Origin: Spirochaetales bacterium
Lineage (GTDB): Bacteria > Spirochaetota > Spirochaetia > DSM-2461
Direction of reading: 5' to 3'
Length of the DNA stretch: 64,000 nucleotides
NCBI GenBank assembly: GCA_016936555.1
Contig: JAFGXR010000040.1
Location: 1-64,000 of the forward strand
The notes beneath the pieces are model-generated. The model saw nothing but the letters and a program-made list of their open reading frames with translations. It did no database searches and was not told where the DNA came from. Positions 9,661 to 17,979 of this stretch are shown piece by piece. Each line of letters begins with the position of its first letter. Position 1 is the stretch's first letter. The position numbers and the translations under genes are program-made.

Positions 9661-10626
9661 ATGAAAAAATCCCTTCTGCCGCTTTTCGCAATTCTGATGG
9701 CAAGCTCCTGCTTCAGTACGGGTAACGGAGCTCAATCGGATCATCCCGATGGATATCTGATCCTGTCGGAAGCGGAAGGACTTCAGCCCCCCTCTTCGGC
9801 GGAGCCTGTACCGGGTTCGCCGGGAAATACTCCCTTTCCGCCGAACAGAATTATTTCCGCCCTGAAAGAGGCTTATCCCGATAAAATCACAGAAATCACC
9901 TATAAAAACAACGACTGGGCCATCAGAATCTACGATCGCTGGCTCTACTGGGCGGAAGGACGGCTTCTCCCCGAGGAGGAAATCTACAGCGGCGAGAAAT
10001 ACAGCCCCCACCTGTTCTACACATATCCTGAAAACCTCCCCCCCTTTGAAAAACCGGACAGCGAAACAGCAGAGAGAATAGAGGGCATAATCGATCAGCG
10101 GAAGGAAAATCCCATTGTAAGGAACCCCGCCTTTCTGAATGGGCTCTGGCGGATCTGGGACAGGGACACGAGCTGGAAACGGGTTAAAACGACATTTTTT
10201 CTGGGATACAAGCTTTAGATCCACCGGGATCTTCTCGAAGATCTGGCAAGAGTTGAGGAGGAGATACAGAGGCGGATGCTTGTGGACAGGGAGCTGGCAG
10301 CCTTTATCCGTTCTCTTAACCGGATAGACGGCTATAACTGGCGTCAGATTGCCGATACGGACACCCTCAGCGTTCACTCCTATGGAACAGCTATAGACCT
10401 CATACTGAACAGGACCGGAGGAAAACAGATATACTGGCTCTGGACCCTTAACAGCGGTGAGAAATTCTACAATGTTCCCTATGAAAAAAGATTCAGCCCT
10501 CCCGAATCCTTTATAGAAGCATTCGAAAAAGAGGGCTTTGTATGGGGAGGGAAATGGCTGTTTTACGATACCATTCACTTCGAATACAGACCGGAGATTA
10601 TGATTCTCAACGGTCTGGAAAATTAA
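9661..10626 (+). pseudogene. M15-type peptidoglycan peptidase, interrupted by one in-frame TAG
   Basis: Two reading segments, 9661-10218 and 10219-10626, are in the same frame and are separated only by a TAG at 10216-10218. Joined they give about 320 residues: a lipoprotein-like signal peptide (ASSC near residue 18), then a conserved-looking region running through the stop (FFLGYK L * IHRDLLEDL). The M15 (VanY/D-alanyl-D-alanine or L,D-carboxypeptidase) zinc site follows, with VHSYGTAIDL and a C-terminal WGG..W..DTIHFE. The remaining sequence shows no frameshift or decay. A single CAG-to-TAG change would explain it. It may be a young pseudogene, a strain-level mutation, a sequencing error or a suppressed stop. 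The 3' end overlaps the convergent zinc-ribbon gene by 4 bp. An internal ATG at 10276 could start a separate C-terminal fragment carrying the zinc ligands. Confidence 0.8.
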
Positions 10627-10847
10627 TTTCCGGCAGCTACGGCCCGTTTTGCCGTCAAAGTCAGTTGAGGCTCGGTTCTCCGTTTCAGAGGGATGCCGCA
10701 ATGCCGGCACTTGGGAACGAGCTCCGCGCAATTGGGGCAGACGTAATAATACTTGTCGCAGTGAAAGCAGTAGTACCTCTTTACCGTAGCGGCAAAGACT
10801 CTGGCACAGTTGTCGCATGTAGCTTCAACGATATGTTTTCTCTCCAT
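10623..10847 (-). CDS. Small zinc-ribbon protein of unknown role
   Basis: A 74-aa protein with four CxxC-type pairs (CDNC, CFHC, CPNC, CRHC), the pattern of two zinc ribbons or rubredoxin-like knuckles. No membrane segment or signal peptide is seen, so it should be cytoplasmic. The start ATG is preceded by a good ribosome-binding site (AAAAAGGAG, 6 nt away), which supports real translation. The tail (KRRTEPQLTL) is basic. I cannot assign a specific function; nucleic-acid binding or a metal-dependent structural role is a guess from the fold. It lies alone between the convergent broken peptidase and the upstream mraY-like gene. Confidence 0.75.
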   Translation of the reverse strand: MERKHIVEATCDNCARVFAATVKRYYCFHCDKYYYVCPNCAELVPKCRHCGIPLKRRTEPQLTLTAKRAVAAGN

Positions 10848-10910
10848 GGATTAACTCCTTTTTAATCGTTACATAATTATCGTTCCATGAAGAGAAAAAC
10901 CGTATATGCC

Positions 10911-10926
10911 GAATGGCATATTTTTA
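10911..10926 (-). terminator. Terminator-like hairpin after the mraY-like gene
   Basis: Stem ATATGCC/GGCATAT with a 4-nt loop directly follows and partly overlaps the stop codon of the minus-strand mraY-like gene. On that strand it is followed shortly by a TTTTT run. It is also followed by TTTTT on the plus strand, so it may work in both directions. Confidence 0.55.
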
Positions 10927-11961
10927 CCTGACCTTGAATATGAGAATCAGCACTCCGAAAGTGATGACCAGCTGGAGAATCAGAAACTTCATCATGATCT
11001 GTGTGGGGGACCAGTTGTAGTTTTCCTTCATATGATCATGGAGGGGAAAGCGGACATTTTTAAAAATGTGAATATTCAGAAACCGCTTCAAAGCGATTTT
11101 AACAAGCCCGGTCCCGCCGTTGATGAAAAGGACCGTGGAGACAAGAAAATACAAAAAGGGATTTCCCGTTTTCAGGATGATAATGCCGATGGCGAATCCC
11201 AATCCACGGGATCCCGCATCTCCCATCAGAATCGCGCTGGGATAGGCGTTGAACCAGAGATAGGCAAAGAGAGACGCGACGATGGAGAAAGCCGCTATGG
11301 ACCAGTTGGCGCCATCGGCGATAAAGGGAACCAGCAGATACTCTGATATTTTTACGTTCCCCAGAATGAAGTAGAGCAGGATGGCCAGCGATCCGATGCT
11401 GAGCAGCACCAGAATGCCCGACAGCCCGTCCACCCCGTCAGAACAGTTGGTCGTGTTGATGGAAACCCAGAGAACCAGAGTGTAGATGATGAACTGCGCT
11501 ATAACGTGGTCGATCAGAACGGTTTTGAAAAAGGGAATCCAGATGGTCACATCGCCCCAGAGGATGAGCACGGCCGTACCCGCCATCGAGACAAGAAGAT
11601 CGAAAGCGGCTTTTCTGTACTCGCCCCATTCGGAAACGCTTCTGTCATCGAAAAAGCCGAAAATCATCGCCGCGGTAATCAGCAGAGTGCTGAGGTAGAG
11701 ATCCCAGTCGAAACTGTTGAAGATCAGTACGGAAATGAGATGAACCGTCAGGAAGATCAGACCGGCCCCTGTCGGTTTGCCTTTGGAGAGAGCGCCGTCC
11801 ACGCTGAGGAGTTTCCCTCTGTCGCGGGGAAGCCTCGGGCTCAGCTTTTTCAGGAAGTACAGGTTGACGATAAAGCTGAAATAGAAAGAGAGCATGATCT
11901 TTACTGAGAAATATTGGAAAATGGGAAACTCCAGTATTCCCGATAGCCAGTCATAGAGCAT
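10924..11961 (-). CDS. MraY/WecA-family phospho-sugar transferase (MraY-like)
   Basis: A polytopic membrane protein (345 aa, about ten hydrophobic segments) of the polyprenyl-phosphate GlcNAc/MurNAc-peptide transferase family, which makes the first lipid-linked intermediate of peptidoglycan or a surface polysaccharide. Family motifs in order are KPTGAG, the DD pair in FGFFDD, NTTNCSDGVDGLSG, GDAGSRGLG and the cytoplasmic PLHDHMKE loop near residue 307. The length and the KPT, NCSDGVDGL and PLHxH motifs fit MraY better than WecA. However, the usual HHH triplet of MraY reads HDH here, and no mur or dcw genes are nearby, so I leave the symbol blank. The start ATG at 11961 has GGGAGAG about 11 nt upstream. 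It appears to be a single-gene unit with its own terminator. Confidence 0.85.
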   Translation of the reverse strand: MLYDWLSGILEFPIFQYFSVKIMLSFYFSFIVNLYFLKKLSPRLPRDRGKLLSVDGALSKGKPTGAGLIFLTVHLISVLIFNSFDWDLYLSTLLITAAMIFGFFDDRSVSEWGEYRKAAFDLLVSMAGTAVLILWGDVTIWIPFFKTVLIDHVIAQFIIYTLVLWVSINTTNCSDGVDGLSGILVLLSIGSLAILLYFILGNVKISEYLLVPFIADGANWSIAAFSIVASLFAYLWFNAYPSAILMGDAGSRGLGFAIGIIILKTGNPFLYFLVSTVLFINGGTGLVKIALKRFLNIHIFKNVRFPLHDHMKENYNWSPTQIMMKFLILQLVITFGVLILIFKVR

Positions 11962-12104
11962 CGAAGCGAATCTCTCCCGTTATTATTTAATATTTAAGCA
12001 TAGCGCTTGTAAAGAAATGTATCAAATTCGGATTTGAACAGGAAAAAACACAGTCAGAGCTTTTGCAAAAGACCCACCACACCTTACCCGGGGGCTTTAA
12101 CTTT

Positions 12105-12152
12105 ACCCTCCCCATCTCCCTTTGGGAGAAGGGGCCGGGGGATGAGGGGGGA
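12105..12152. repeat. GC-rich imperfect palindrome, repeat-like
   Basis: The intergenic stretch behind the mraY-like gene holds a C-rich/G-rich imperfect palindrome around CTCCCTTTGGGAG (12116-12128). It is flanked by CCCTCCCC on the left and GGGGCCGGGGGATGAGGGG on the right. Its base composition differs from the AT-richer surroundings. Similar C-rich/G-rich palindromes occur as dispersed intergenic repeats in many bacterial genomes. With one copy in the window I cannot show that it repeats. It has no coding potential. Confidence 0.45.
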
Positions 12153-12208
12153 AGAAGCTCATAAAAATAGTACAGCTCCTATTTTAACCGGTTCGGCCCT
12201 CTAAGAAA

Positions 12209-12246
12209 AAAAGGTCAGTCCGGCTGGAAAGCCGGTCTGACCTTTT
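12209..12246 (-). terminator. Rho-independent terminator of the tRNA-Pro unit
   Basis: A 14-bp near-perfect stem (AGGTCAGACCGGCT pairing with AGCCGGACTGACCT on the minus strand), a 4-nt loop and then a run of seven T. It lies 3 nt beyond the mature 3' end of the tRNA. Confidence 0.92.
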
Positions 12247-12248
12247 TA

Positions 12249-12320
12249 TCGGGCTGAGAGGATTTGAACCTCCGACCTCATCGTCCCGAACGACGCGCGC
12301 TCCCCCTGCGCTACAGCCCG
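12249..12320 (-). tRNA. tRNA-Pro (anticodon CGG)
   Basis: A full cloverleaf can be folded on the minus strand. The acceptor stem is CGGGCTG/CAGCCCG with discriminator A. The D-stem is GCGC/GCGC. The anticodon stem is CGTCG/CGATG around loop TTCGGGA (anticodon CGG, reading CCG codons). The T-stem is GGAGG/CCTCT around TTCAAAT. The C1-G72 pair and A73 are bacterial tRNA-Pro identity features. CCA is not encoded, so it must be added by the nucleotidyltransferase. The D-loop is short (7 nt, AGGGGGA). The gene stands alone with its own promoter and terminator. Confidence 0.96.
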
Positions 12321-12340
12321 TAATCATTTGATACAAATGT

Positions 12341-12369
12341 ACTTTATCCACGGGGGTGGTTTATGTCAA
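12341..12369 (-). promoter_or_regulatory. Promoter of tRNA-Pro
   Basis: On the minus strand a consensus -35 TTGACA (12369-12364) lies 17 bp from -10 TAAAGT (12346-12341), placing transcription start about 14 nt before the mature tRNA 5' end. A GC-rich block (ACCCCCGTGG) lies inside the spacer. Confidence 0.82.
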
Positions 12370-12458
12370 GAAGATTCGCCCGAACAGATCTTTTCCTCTA
12401 TTTAAAGAAGTCCCCGTTTCAGCTATAATTGAAAAAAAATCCTTCCCGAGGAAATGAA

Positions 12459-13400
12459 ATGATTATTCTTTGGCTTGCTGTCTTCTCCATATCTCTCGCT
12501 CTTCTGATATTTTCTTCCGACTGGTTTATCGCCGCGGCCGAACAGATCGGACTCTTTTTTAAAATTCCGAGCTTCGTCATCGGCGTTATCATTGTCGGCA
12601 TCGGAACATCTCTGCCCGAACTGGCCTCTTCGGTGGCTTCGGTTATAAAAGGAAACTCCGAAATTGTTATCGGAAATGTCATCGGTTCCAACATAACCAA
12701 TATCTTCCTGGTCATGGGCGTAGCCGCCTTTATGGGAAAAAAGTTCAAACTGGAATTCGATATTCTCAAATCCGATATCCCTTTCCTGATCTCTTCGGCC
12801 ATACTGGTCAGCCTCATGGTTGTGGACAGGAATTACTCGCTTCCCGAAGCGGTCATCAGTATCATCCTTCTGGTCGTCTACGTTTACACGTCATTCAAAA
12901 GCGGTACGATCGATGAGGAGCTCCATGAATTCGAAGAGAAACACGAGCATAGACTGACGGTTCTGACCTGGACCATGCTCCTCGTCTCGCCGGCTCTGAT
13001 AGCCCTGGGAGCGACCTGGACCGTCAATTCGGTGATAAAGATTTCTGAAATAATCGGCATCGGAACGGAAATCATTGCCCTGTCCGCGGTCGCCCTGGGA
13101 ACATCGCTTCCCGAAGTCATGGTCTCTTTTCAGGCGGCCCGGAAAGGGAACCCCGAAATGGCCGTCGGCAATGTCATCGGTTCCAATATTTTCAACACTC
13201 TGGCCGTGATGGGCTTTTCCGCTTTTTTCGGAAAACTGGCCATTCCGCAGGAGATTGTATCGTTCCACATTCCCCTCTTTTTAGGGGCGACCGTAATTAT
13301 GGTGGTTATCACTTCCGATAAGAAAGTCTTCCGTTTCGAGGGAATCATTCTTCTCTTATTTTATCTGTTTTTTCTGGGAAACACCTTCGGAATCATCTGA
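12459..13400 (+). CDS. Calcium/sodium antiporter (CaCA family, YrbG-like)
   Basis: An inner-membrane cation exchanger with the two inverted alpha-repeats that define the family. GIGTSLPELASS with GNVIGSNITN forms the N-terminal half; ALGTSLPEVMVS with GNVIGSNIFN forms the C-terminal half. About ten transmembrane segments are present, with an acidic linker (DEELHEFEEK) between the halves. It should exchange Ca2+ (or K+) for Na+ or H+. I chose ATG at 12459, which has GAGG 8 nt upstream, over a TTG ten codons earlier that has no ribosome-binding site; this gives 313 aa. The 3' end overlaps the convergent bpt gene by 45 bp. Confidence 0.93.
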   Translation: MIILWLAVFSISLALLIFSSDWFIAAAEQIGLFFKIPSFVIGVIIVGIGTSLPELASSVASVIKGNSEIVIGNVIGSNITNIFLVMGVAAFMGKKFKLEFDILKSDIPFLISSAILVSLMVVDRNYSLPEAVISIILLVVYVYTSFKSGTIDEELHEFEEKHEHRLTVLTWTMLLVSPALIALGATWTVNSVIKISEIIGIGTEIIALSAVALGTSLPEVMVSFQAARKGNPEMAVGNVIGSNIFNTLAVMGFSAFFGKLAIPQEIVSFHIPLFLGATVIMVVITSDKKVFRFEGIILLLFYLFFLGNTFGII

Positions 13401-14099
13401 TTCCGCACAGTCCCCGTCAGTCCAGAGACCGGCTTGCCAGTTGTAGGTTTGATAGGGGCTGAAATTCCCCTTATAGGACATGCTGGAGTTTTCCCTGATC
13501 CAGTATCCGAGGTTGTAATATTTCAGACCCAGTTCCGCCGCTATTTCAATTTCTTTCATAATGCTGAACGTCCCGGGACTGTAAGAGGAATAATCGGGAT
13601 CATAAATAAAGTAAACGCTGCTGAGGGCATGACGGGAAATATCGATAAATCCCACGGCGGCCAGTTTTCCCTCAATGTAATATTCTGACTGGGCGGATGG
13701 AACCGCCGGAGTAAAAAAGCTCTCTTTAAAATGAGAGAGATCACTCTTCTGGCCGAACTTGATACGCGAGTGCTTTTCGTAGATCCGGTAGATTTCATCA
13801 CTGAACCTGAGAGGAGACAGACGGACTTCTGTTGCTTCATTCTTTCTCAGGATCCGCCGTTGGCTTTTCGTCGGCTTGAATTCGGAACAGACCGTTCTGA
13901 TGGGTATGCACTTACGGCACCCCCCGCAGGCAGGCCTGAAAAAAAAGAGCCCGAACCTCCTCCATCCGGCCGAGAGAAATTCATCAAACTCCTTATCATT
14001 GACCCGGTAGGCAAAAAAGTACTCCTGAATAAATTTCTCTCCCTTGATATAGGGGCAGTCAACGGGGCTCGAGATATCCGGTTCTTTGAGAATTACCAT
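13356..14099 (-). CDS. bpt: Aspartate/glutamate leucyltransferase (N-degron pathway)
   Basis: A 247-aa Bpt/ATE-family aminoacyl-tRNA-protein transferase. It adds Leu from leucyl-tRNA to proteins with N-terminal Asp or Glu, marking them for ClpS/ClpAP. The N-terminal cysteine cluster (DCPYI, PACGGCRKCIPIR) and the central region with KFGQ followed by the acetyltransferase-like GFID..SSVYFIYDP segment match the family; YYNLGYWI occurs near the C-terminus. No clpS or clpA is in the window. The start at 14099 is directly preceded by TATAAT and has no Shine-Dalgarno sequence. The gene is divergent from the U32 gene and convergent with the antiporter, sharing 45 bp of coding sequence with it. Confidence 0.92.
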   Translation of the reverse strand: MVILKEPDISSPVDCPYIKGEKFIQEYFFAYRVNDKEFDEFLSAGWRRFGLFFFRPACGGCRKCIPIRTVCSEFKPTKSQRRILRKNEATEVRLSPLRFSDEIYRIYEKHSRIKFGQKSDLSHFKESFFTPAVPSAQSEYYIEGKLAAVGFIDISRHALSSVYFIYDPDYSSYSPGTFSIMKEIEIAAELGLKYYNLGYWIRENSSMSYKGNFSPYQTYNWQAGLWTDGDCAESDDSEGVSQKKQIK

Positions 14100-14123
14100 A
14101 TTATAAAAGTACAGTGTTTGCAG

Positions 14124-14138
14124 TAGAATGAGAATATG
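14124..14138 (+). promoter_or_regulatory. Possible leaderless promoter of the U32 gene
   Basis: A -10-like TAGAAT (14124-14129) ends 6 nt before the ATG at 14136, and no Shine-Dalgarno sequence lies between them. No convincing -35 element is visible, so this is weak on its own. It matches the geometry of several other genes in the window. Confidence 0.35.
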
Positions 14139-16241
14139 AAGAAACCGGAAATTCTGGCGCCGGGCGGTGGTTTCAACTCAGCCCTCCACGCCTATGAAGC
14201 GGGAGCCGATGCCGTATACGCCGGCATGAGCGCTTTTTCCGCCCGTAAAGGGGCGGTAAACTTTTCCACGGAGCAGCTCAGACGGCTCAAAAGCTACACC
14301 GACCGCGAGCATAAAAAGATCTATATCGCCATAAATACAGTTATAAAGCAGAGCGAGATGGAAGATATTCTCATTCTTCTCCACAGCTTATCGGAGATCC
14401 GGATAGACGGAATTATTCTTCAGGATCCGGGACTCGCCTATATCCTGGAGAAATACTTTCCTGCCATCGACCGTCATGGTTCCACTCAAATGGCGGTACA
14501 TAACAGCCAGGGCGTTGCAGTCCTGAAAGACGCCGGATTCAAGCGGCTGATTCTCTCCCGGGAGCTGAGCCTGAAAGAGATTGAAAGGATCCGCCGGGAC
14601 CATGAAGATGTGGAACTGGAAGTCTTTATCCACGGGGCCATGTGCTACAGTTTTTCCGGAATCTGCCTGGCCTCGGGCCGGTTGCTGGGCCGGTCGGGAA
14701 ACCGCGGCGAATGCGGACAGGTCTGCCGGACCTGGTTCGACGGACAGGACAGGCACCGGTTTGCCTTTTCAGCCAACGATATGAAAGCCGGAGAATCAGT
14801 CCGCGAGCTGGCGGGAATGGGAATCGATTCCCTGAAAATCGAAGGGCGCCTGAAGAGCCCCGAATACGTTTCCCATACGGTCCGCTATTACAGAAATCTG
14901 ATCGACGGCGCACATGAAAGAGAAATAAGAAAAGAAGGTGAACTGTCATCCATAGCATTTTCCAGAGAACAGACCCCTGCGTTTTTTAACAGCGGAAAAG
15001 GGGAGAATTTGGTCGGAAACCGTTTTCCCGGCCATAGAGGTGTTTCTGCCGGCAAAGTCCTGTCTTCAGGGAAAGGCGTTATCAACCTGAAGAGCGGGGT
15101 TCCCCTGTCGAACCGGGACGGTCTTCTTCTCTTTCTGAGAGAGGAACCGCAGCAGTTCGCTCTGAAAAGCGCCGGTAAAAAGCATAGCTTCCAGGCCGGA
15201 GAAACGGTTCCCGTTCTGTTCAACCGTTCCGTTCCTCCCGGTACGGAGGTTTTTCTCGTCTCCCGTCACGATATGACCATGAAGGAGTACAGAGAGGAGA
15301 GCCTGAAACCCTGGAAAACTCCGGTTGAACTCCATTTTGAACTGCAGGAAGAGAAGATCGTCGTTGAATCTGTTTTCCCGGAGAAAGCATTCCGTTTTGA
15401 AAAAGAGGTTCTGATCGGGGACGCGACCGGGAATAAAGACATTAATGAGATTCTCATGGAAAGTTTTACCCGGAGCGGCGAATCCCGTTTTACAGCTTTA
15501 TCAGCCGCTCTGACGAACAGAACCGGACGGATGGACAGAGATATCTTTATCCCCCCCTCGAAGCTCAAGAAAATCAGACAGGAGTTTTACAGGAATCTCG
15601 ATAAATGGGTCGACGATCTGTACTGCGAATCGGCGGCCCGGAAGATCCGTGAAATCAACAGGGAATTTGAAGAAAATCCCTTTGAGGTTTTCCCCGGGAT
15701 CCTACCCGATCGATGCGCTATGCTGCCCCCGGGCGCCCCCGTCCCCTTCGGTCCGGGAGAAAAGGGCTTCTTTCCCATTCCGCCTCTTCAATTCGACGGG
15801 GAAGCTTTCAGCGAGTTGAAAGAGACCATTGAGGCTCTGCTGGAGAAGAGCGGTGCTCCCCTGGCTCTGGGAATAAACAATCCCGGGCATCTCTCCCTCC
15901 TGGATGATTTCGGGCAGAATGACAGGGTCTATTTTTTTACGGACTACTGCACCTATACGGCCAATAAAGCCGCGGTCCTTTTTTTCAGAAGCAGGATAAA
16001 AAGACTGATCTATTCGACATACTGGATCGAAGACAAAAACGGAGACCTGCCGCCTCTGATCAGAATCGGGGAATCTTTCAATCCCCACCTTTTCGTCAGC
16101 CGGATCTGCTACCGCCTCCACAACGGGTACGGAAGCTGTCAAAACTGCCGGAGGGATTATTCCTACTCTCTCACACAGAGGGACAGGGAATTTACCGTTA
16201 TCGTCAGGGATTGCCTCACCTGGCTTTTTCAGAACCGGTAG
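14136..16241 (+). CDS. U32 family peptidase-like protein (RlhA-like)
   Basis: A 701-aa protein with the U32 domain at its N-terminus: ILAPGG near the start, GADAVYAGM, and a Cys cluster with HGAMCYSFSGICLASGRLLGRSGNRGECGQVCR. A C-terminal extension ends in a further pair, CQNC. U32 members of this size include E. coli RlhA, needed for hydroxylation of 23S rRNA C2501, so an iron-sulfur dependent RNA-modification role is more likely than proteolysis. This assignment is by family resemblance. The gene is divergent from bpt and overlaps the convergent TPR gene at its end by 13 bp. Confidence 0.85.
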   Translation: MKKPEILAPGGGFNSALHAYEAGADAVYAGMSAFSARKGAVNFSTEQLRRLKSYTDREHKKIYIAINTVIKQSEMEDILILLHSLSEIRIDGIILQDPGLAYILEKYFPAIDRHGSTQMAVHNSQGVAVLKDAGFKRLILSRELSLKEIERIRRDHEDVELEVFIHGAMCYSFSGICLASGRLLGRSGNRGECGQVCRTWFDGQDRHRFAFSANDMKAGESVRELAGMGIDSLKIEGRLKSPEYVSHTVRYYRNLIDGAHEREIRKEGELSSIAFSREQTPAFFNSGKGENLVGNRFPGHRGVSAGKVLSSGKGVINLKSGVPLSNRDGLLLFLREEPQQFALKSAGKKHSFQAGETVPVLFNRSVPPGTEVFLVSRHDMTMKEYREESLKPWKTPVELHFELQEEKIVVESVFPEKAFRFEKEVLIGDATGNKDINEILMESFTRSGESRFTALSAALTNRTGRMDRDIFIPPSKLKKIRQEFYRNLDKWVDDLYCESAARKIREINREFEENPFEVFPGILPDRCAMLPPGAPVPFGPGEKGFFPIPPLQFDGEAFSELKETIEALLEKSGAPLALGINNPGHLSLLDDFGQNDRVYFFTDYCTYTANKAAVLFFRSRIKRLIYSTYWIEDKNGDLPPLIRIGESFNPHLFVSRICYRLHNGYGSCQNCRRDYSYSLTQRDREFTVIVRDCLTWLFQNR

Positions 16242-17977
16242 AGATAAACCGCGTTGAATACGGACATGGCCAGGTTTCTATAATAGGCCCTGCCGGGAGA
16301 GTTATCCTCCCCTTTTCCCTCGTAGAGTATTTCCCCCAGTGGATCGAGCAGATACCAGGACCAGTCCGACTCGTCCCCCTGCACAATGAGTTTGAAAGAA
16401 AACCCGCCGCCGCTCTTTAAAGCGACCTCAAAACCAGTTTTTTCAAGGTATCGCTTCACAGATCTCTCCGACGCTTTGCCGCTTACTTCGAGAACGACAG
16501 GCAATTCGAGGCCGTGCTGCATCAGATATCCGCTATTCAATTCATAGAGCCTGTTCAGCCTGTTCCGGCGGACTTCACTCCGGCTCCCCTTTTCCAGCCG
16601 GATGAGGTGATGGAGGGTTTCAATGATCGGCTCCGCCTCCCACCGGGGGCGGAAGAGAGAGACGGCCTGTTCCAGCAGGGCATAATCGTCGGCCTCGCGC
16701 CCTTTTTCCAGCATATACCAGGGCGCAGCCTTCTCCGTAAGCTCCAGCTCGAACGCCTCGCAGAGCTCAATGTATTTCATAAAGGCGGGCCGGTTCCCCA
16801 TAGCCGCCCGGGAATAAGCCCACCAGCTGTTCAGATCGCTTTTACCGGCATTATTATCGCCCACAGTCCTCGCCGCCTTTCTGAAAATCTGGTCGTGATA
16901 AAAACTGAGAACCCGGTACCGTATCCGGTCATAGATTCTGAGCAGGGAATCTGTAAATCCGGAAGTCAGCCTCTTTTTTTCGTACTCGGCTTTTCCCCTG
17001 TAGATATCGCGGAGGGGACCGTGAATATCCATGGCATACTGGTTTTTATCGGTTCCGAAAAAATACATCCAGCTCATATCCCGGCGGTTATAGACATCGT
17101 TTATATAGGCGAGAGCCTTATCGAGGTGACCGGTCTTCTGATAGAGGACACCCAGGGAGATACGGGAAAGCGGCGTGTCATCGAGAGATTCCGCTTTCAG
17201 GTACTCCTCTTCCGCCTCGCTGTAGCGCCCGGCGAGCTGAAGGATTTCCCCCCGGGCAAGATGACCGCTCGCCCTGTCCCTTGCGTCGAGAGATTCGACT
17301 GTGTACTCAAGAGACTGCTCATAGTTGTAGAATGAGTATTCCAGCAGCGACAGATTGTATAAGGCAACGGAGGCGAAATAACGGGCGTTGTCTTTACGGG
17401 CATCCTCTATGGACATGAGATAGTACTCTTTCGATTTTTCGTAATCGTACATATCGGAGTATACCGTTCCCAGAGTGATGGCGTAGTTCCGGTGGAAGGA
17501 TTTCTCCATTTCATCGAGCAGAAGTTCTTCGCTCTCCTGCAGCCTGTGAACCTTGTAATAAAGCCAGGAAAGATCGTCGACAGCCCGGCGGTGATAGGAC
17601 TCGACATCGATCAGCCGCTCATAATAGCCAATAGCCTGGTTATTTTCATTGAGACGCGCCAGGGTCGATCCCATATTGTAGATAATGGAACCTCTGTCCG
17701 GTTCAATATCCTCCGCAGCCCTGTAGGCTTCGAGAGCCAGGGAATAGAGCTCCTTGTCATAGTAGAGACTTCCGATTTTTTCAGCCAGCCTGAAGGAATC
17801 GGGAAAAAGAGCCCGCCCTTCGTTGAGCAGTGAAAGGGCGTATTCAAAATTCTCTTTATCGATAGCCTCCTGAGCCTCATAGTAATACCACTCCTCGTCG
17901 CGGCTTTCCCCTTCCTGGGAAAAAAGAGGGAGAGGTAAAAGAACTATCAGCAGCAGAATAGAGAGATGGAATTTCAC
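16229..17977 (-). CDS. Periplasmic TPR-repeat protein, partner of the MoxR/DUF58 set
   Basis: A signal peptide (KFHLSILLLIVLLPLPLFSQ) precedes about seven TPR-like helical repeats (for example EKIGSLYYDKELYSLALEAYR, YSEAEEEYLKAESL). A C-terminal beta-rich region (SFKLIVQGDESDWSWYLLDP) follows. It is the last gene of the moxR-DUF58-transglutaminase run and overlaps its upstream neighbour by a few bases. I chose GTG at 17977, 9 nt from AGGAG; a second GTG at 17983 sits only 3 nt from it. TPR proteins commonly accompany MoxR/DUF58 systems and probably scaffold a membrane complex. The exact role is unknown. Confidence 0.85.
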   Translation of the reverse strand: MKFHLSILLLIVLLPLPLFSQEGESRDEEWYYYEAQEAIDKENFEYALSLLNEGRALFPDSFRLAEKIGSLYYDKELYSLALEAYRAAEDIEPDRGSIIYNMGSTLARLNENNQAIGYYERLIDVESYHRRAVDDLSWLYYKVHRLQESEELLLDEMEKSFHRNYAITLGTVYSDMYDYEKSKEYYLMSIEDARKDNARYFASVALYNLSLLEYSFYNYEQSLEYTVESLDARDRASGHLARGEILQLAGRYSEAEEEYLKAESLDDTPLSRISLGVLYQKTGHLDKALAYINDVYNRRDMSWMYFFGTDKNQYAMDIHGPLRDIYRGKAEYEKKRLTSGFTDSLLRIYDRIRYRVLSFYHDQIFRKAARTVGDNNAGKSDLNSWWAYSRAAMGNRPAFMKYIELCEAFELELTEKAAPWYMLEKGREADDYALLEQAVSLFRPRWEAEPIIETLHHLIRLEKGSRSEVRRNRLNRLYELNSGYLMQHGLELPVVLEVSGKASERSVKRYLEKTGFEVALKSGGGFSFKLIVQGDESDWSWYLLDPLGEILYEGKGEDNSPGRAYYRNLAMSVFNAVYLYRF

Positions 17978-17979
17978 GG

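Noticed and set aside
10216-10218. TAG as a recoded sense codon (pyrrolysine or similar)
   Set aside because: TAG is used as a normal stop by neighbouring genes such as the A2M gene, and nothing here resembles recoding elements; mutation or sequencing error is simpler.
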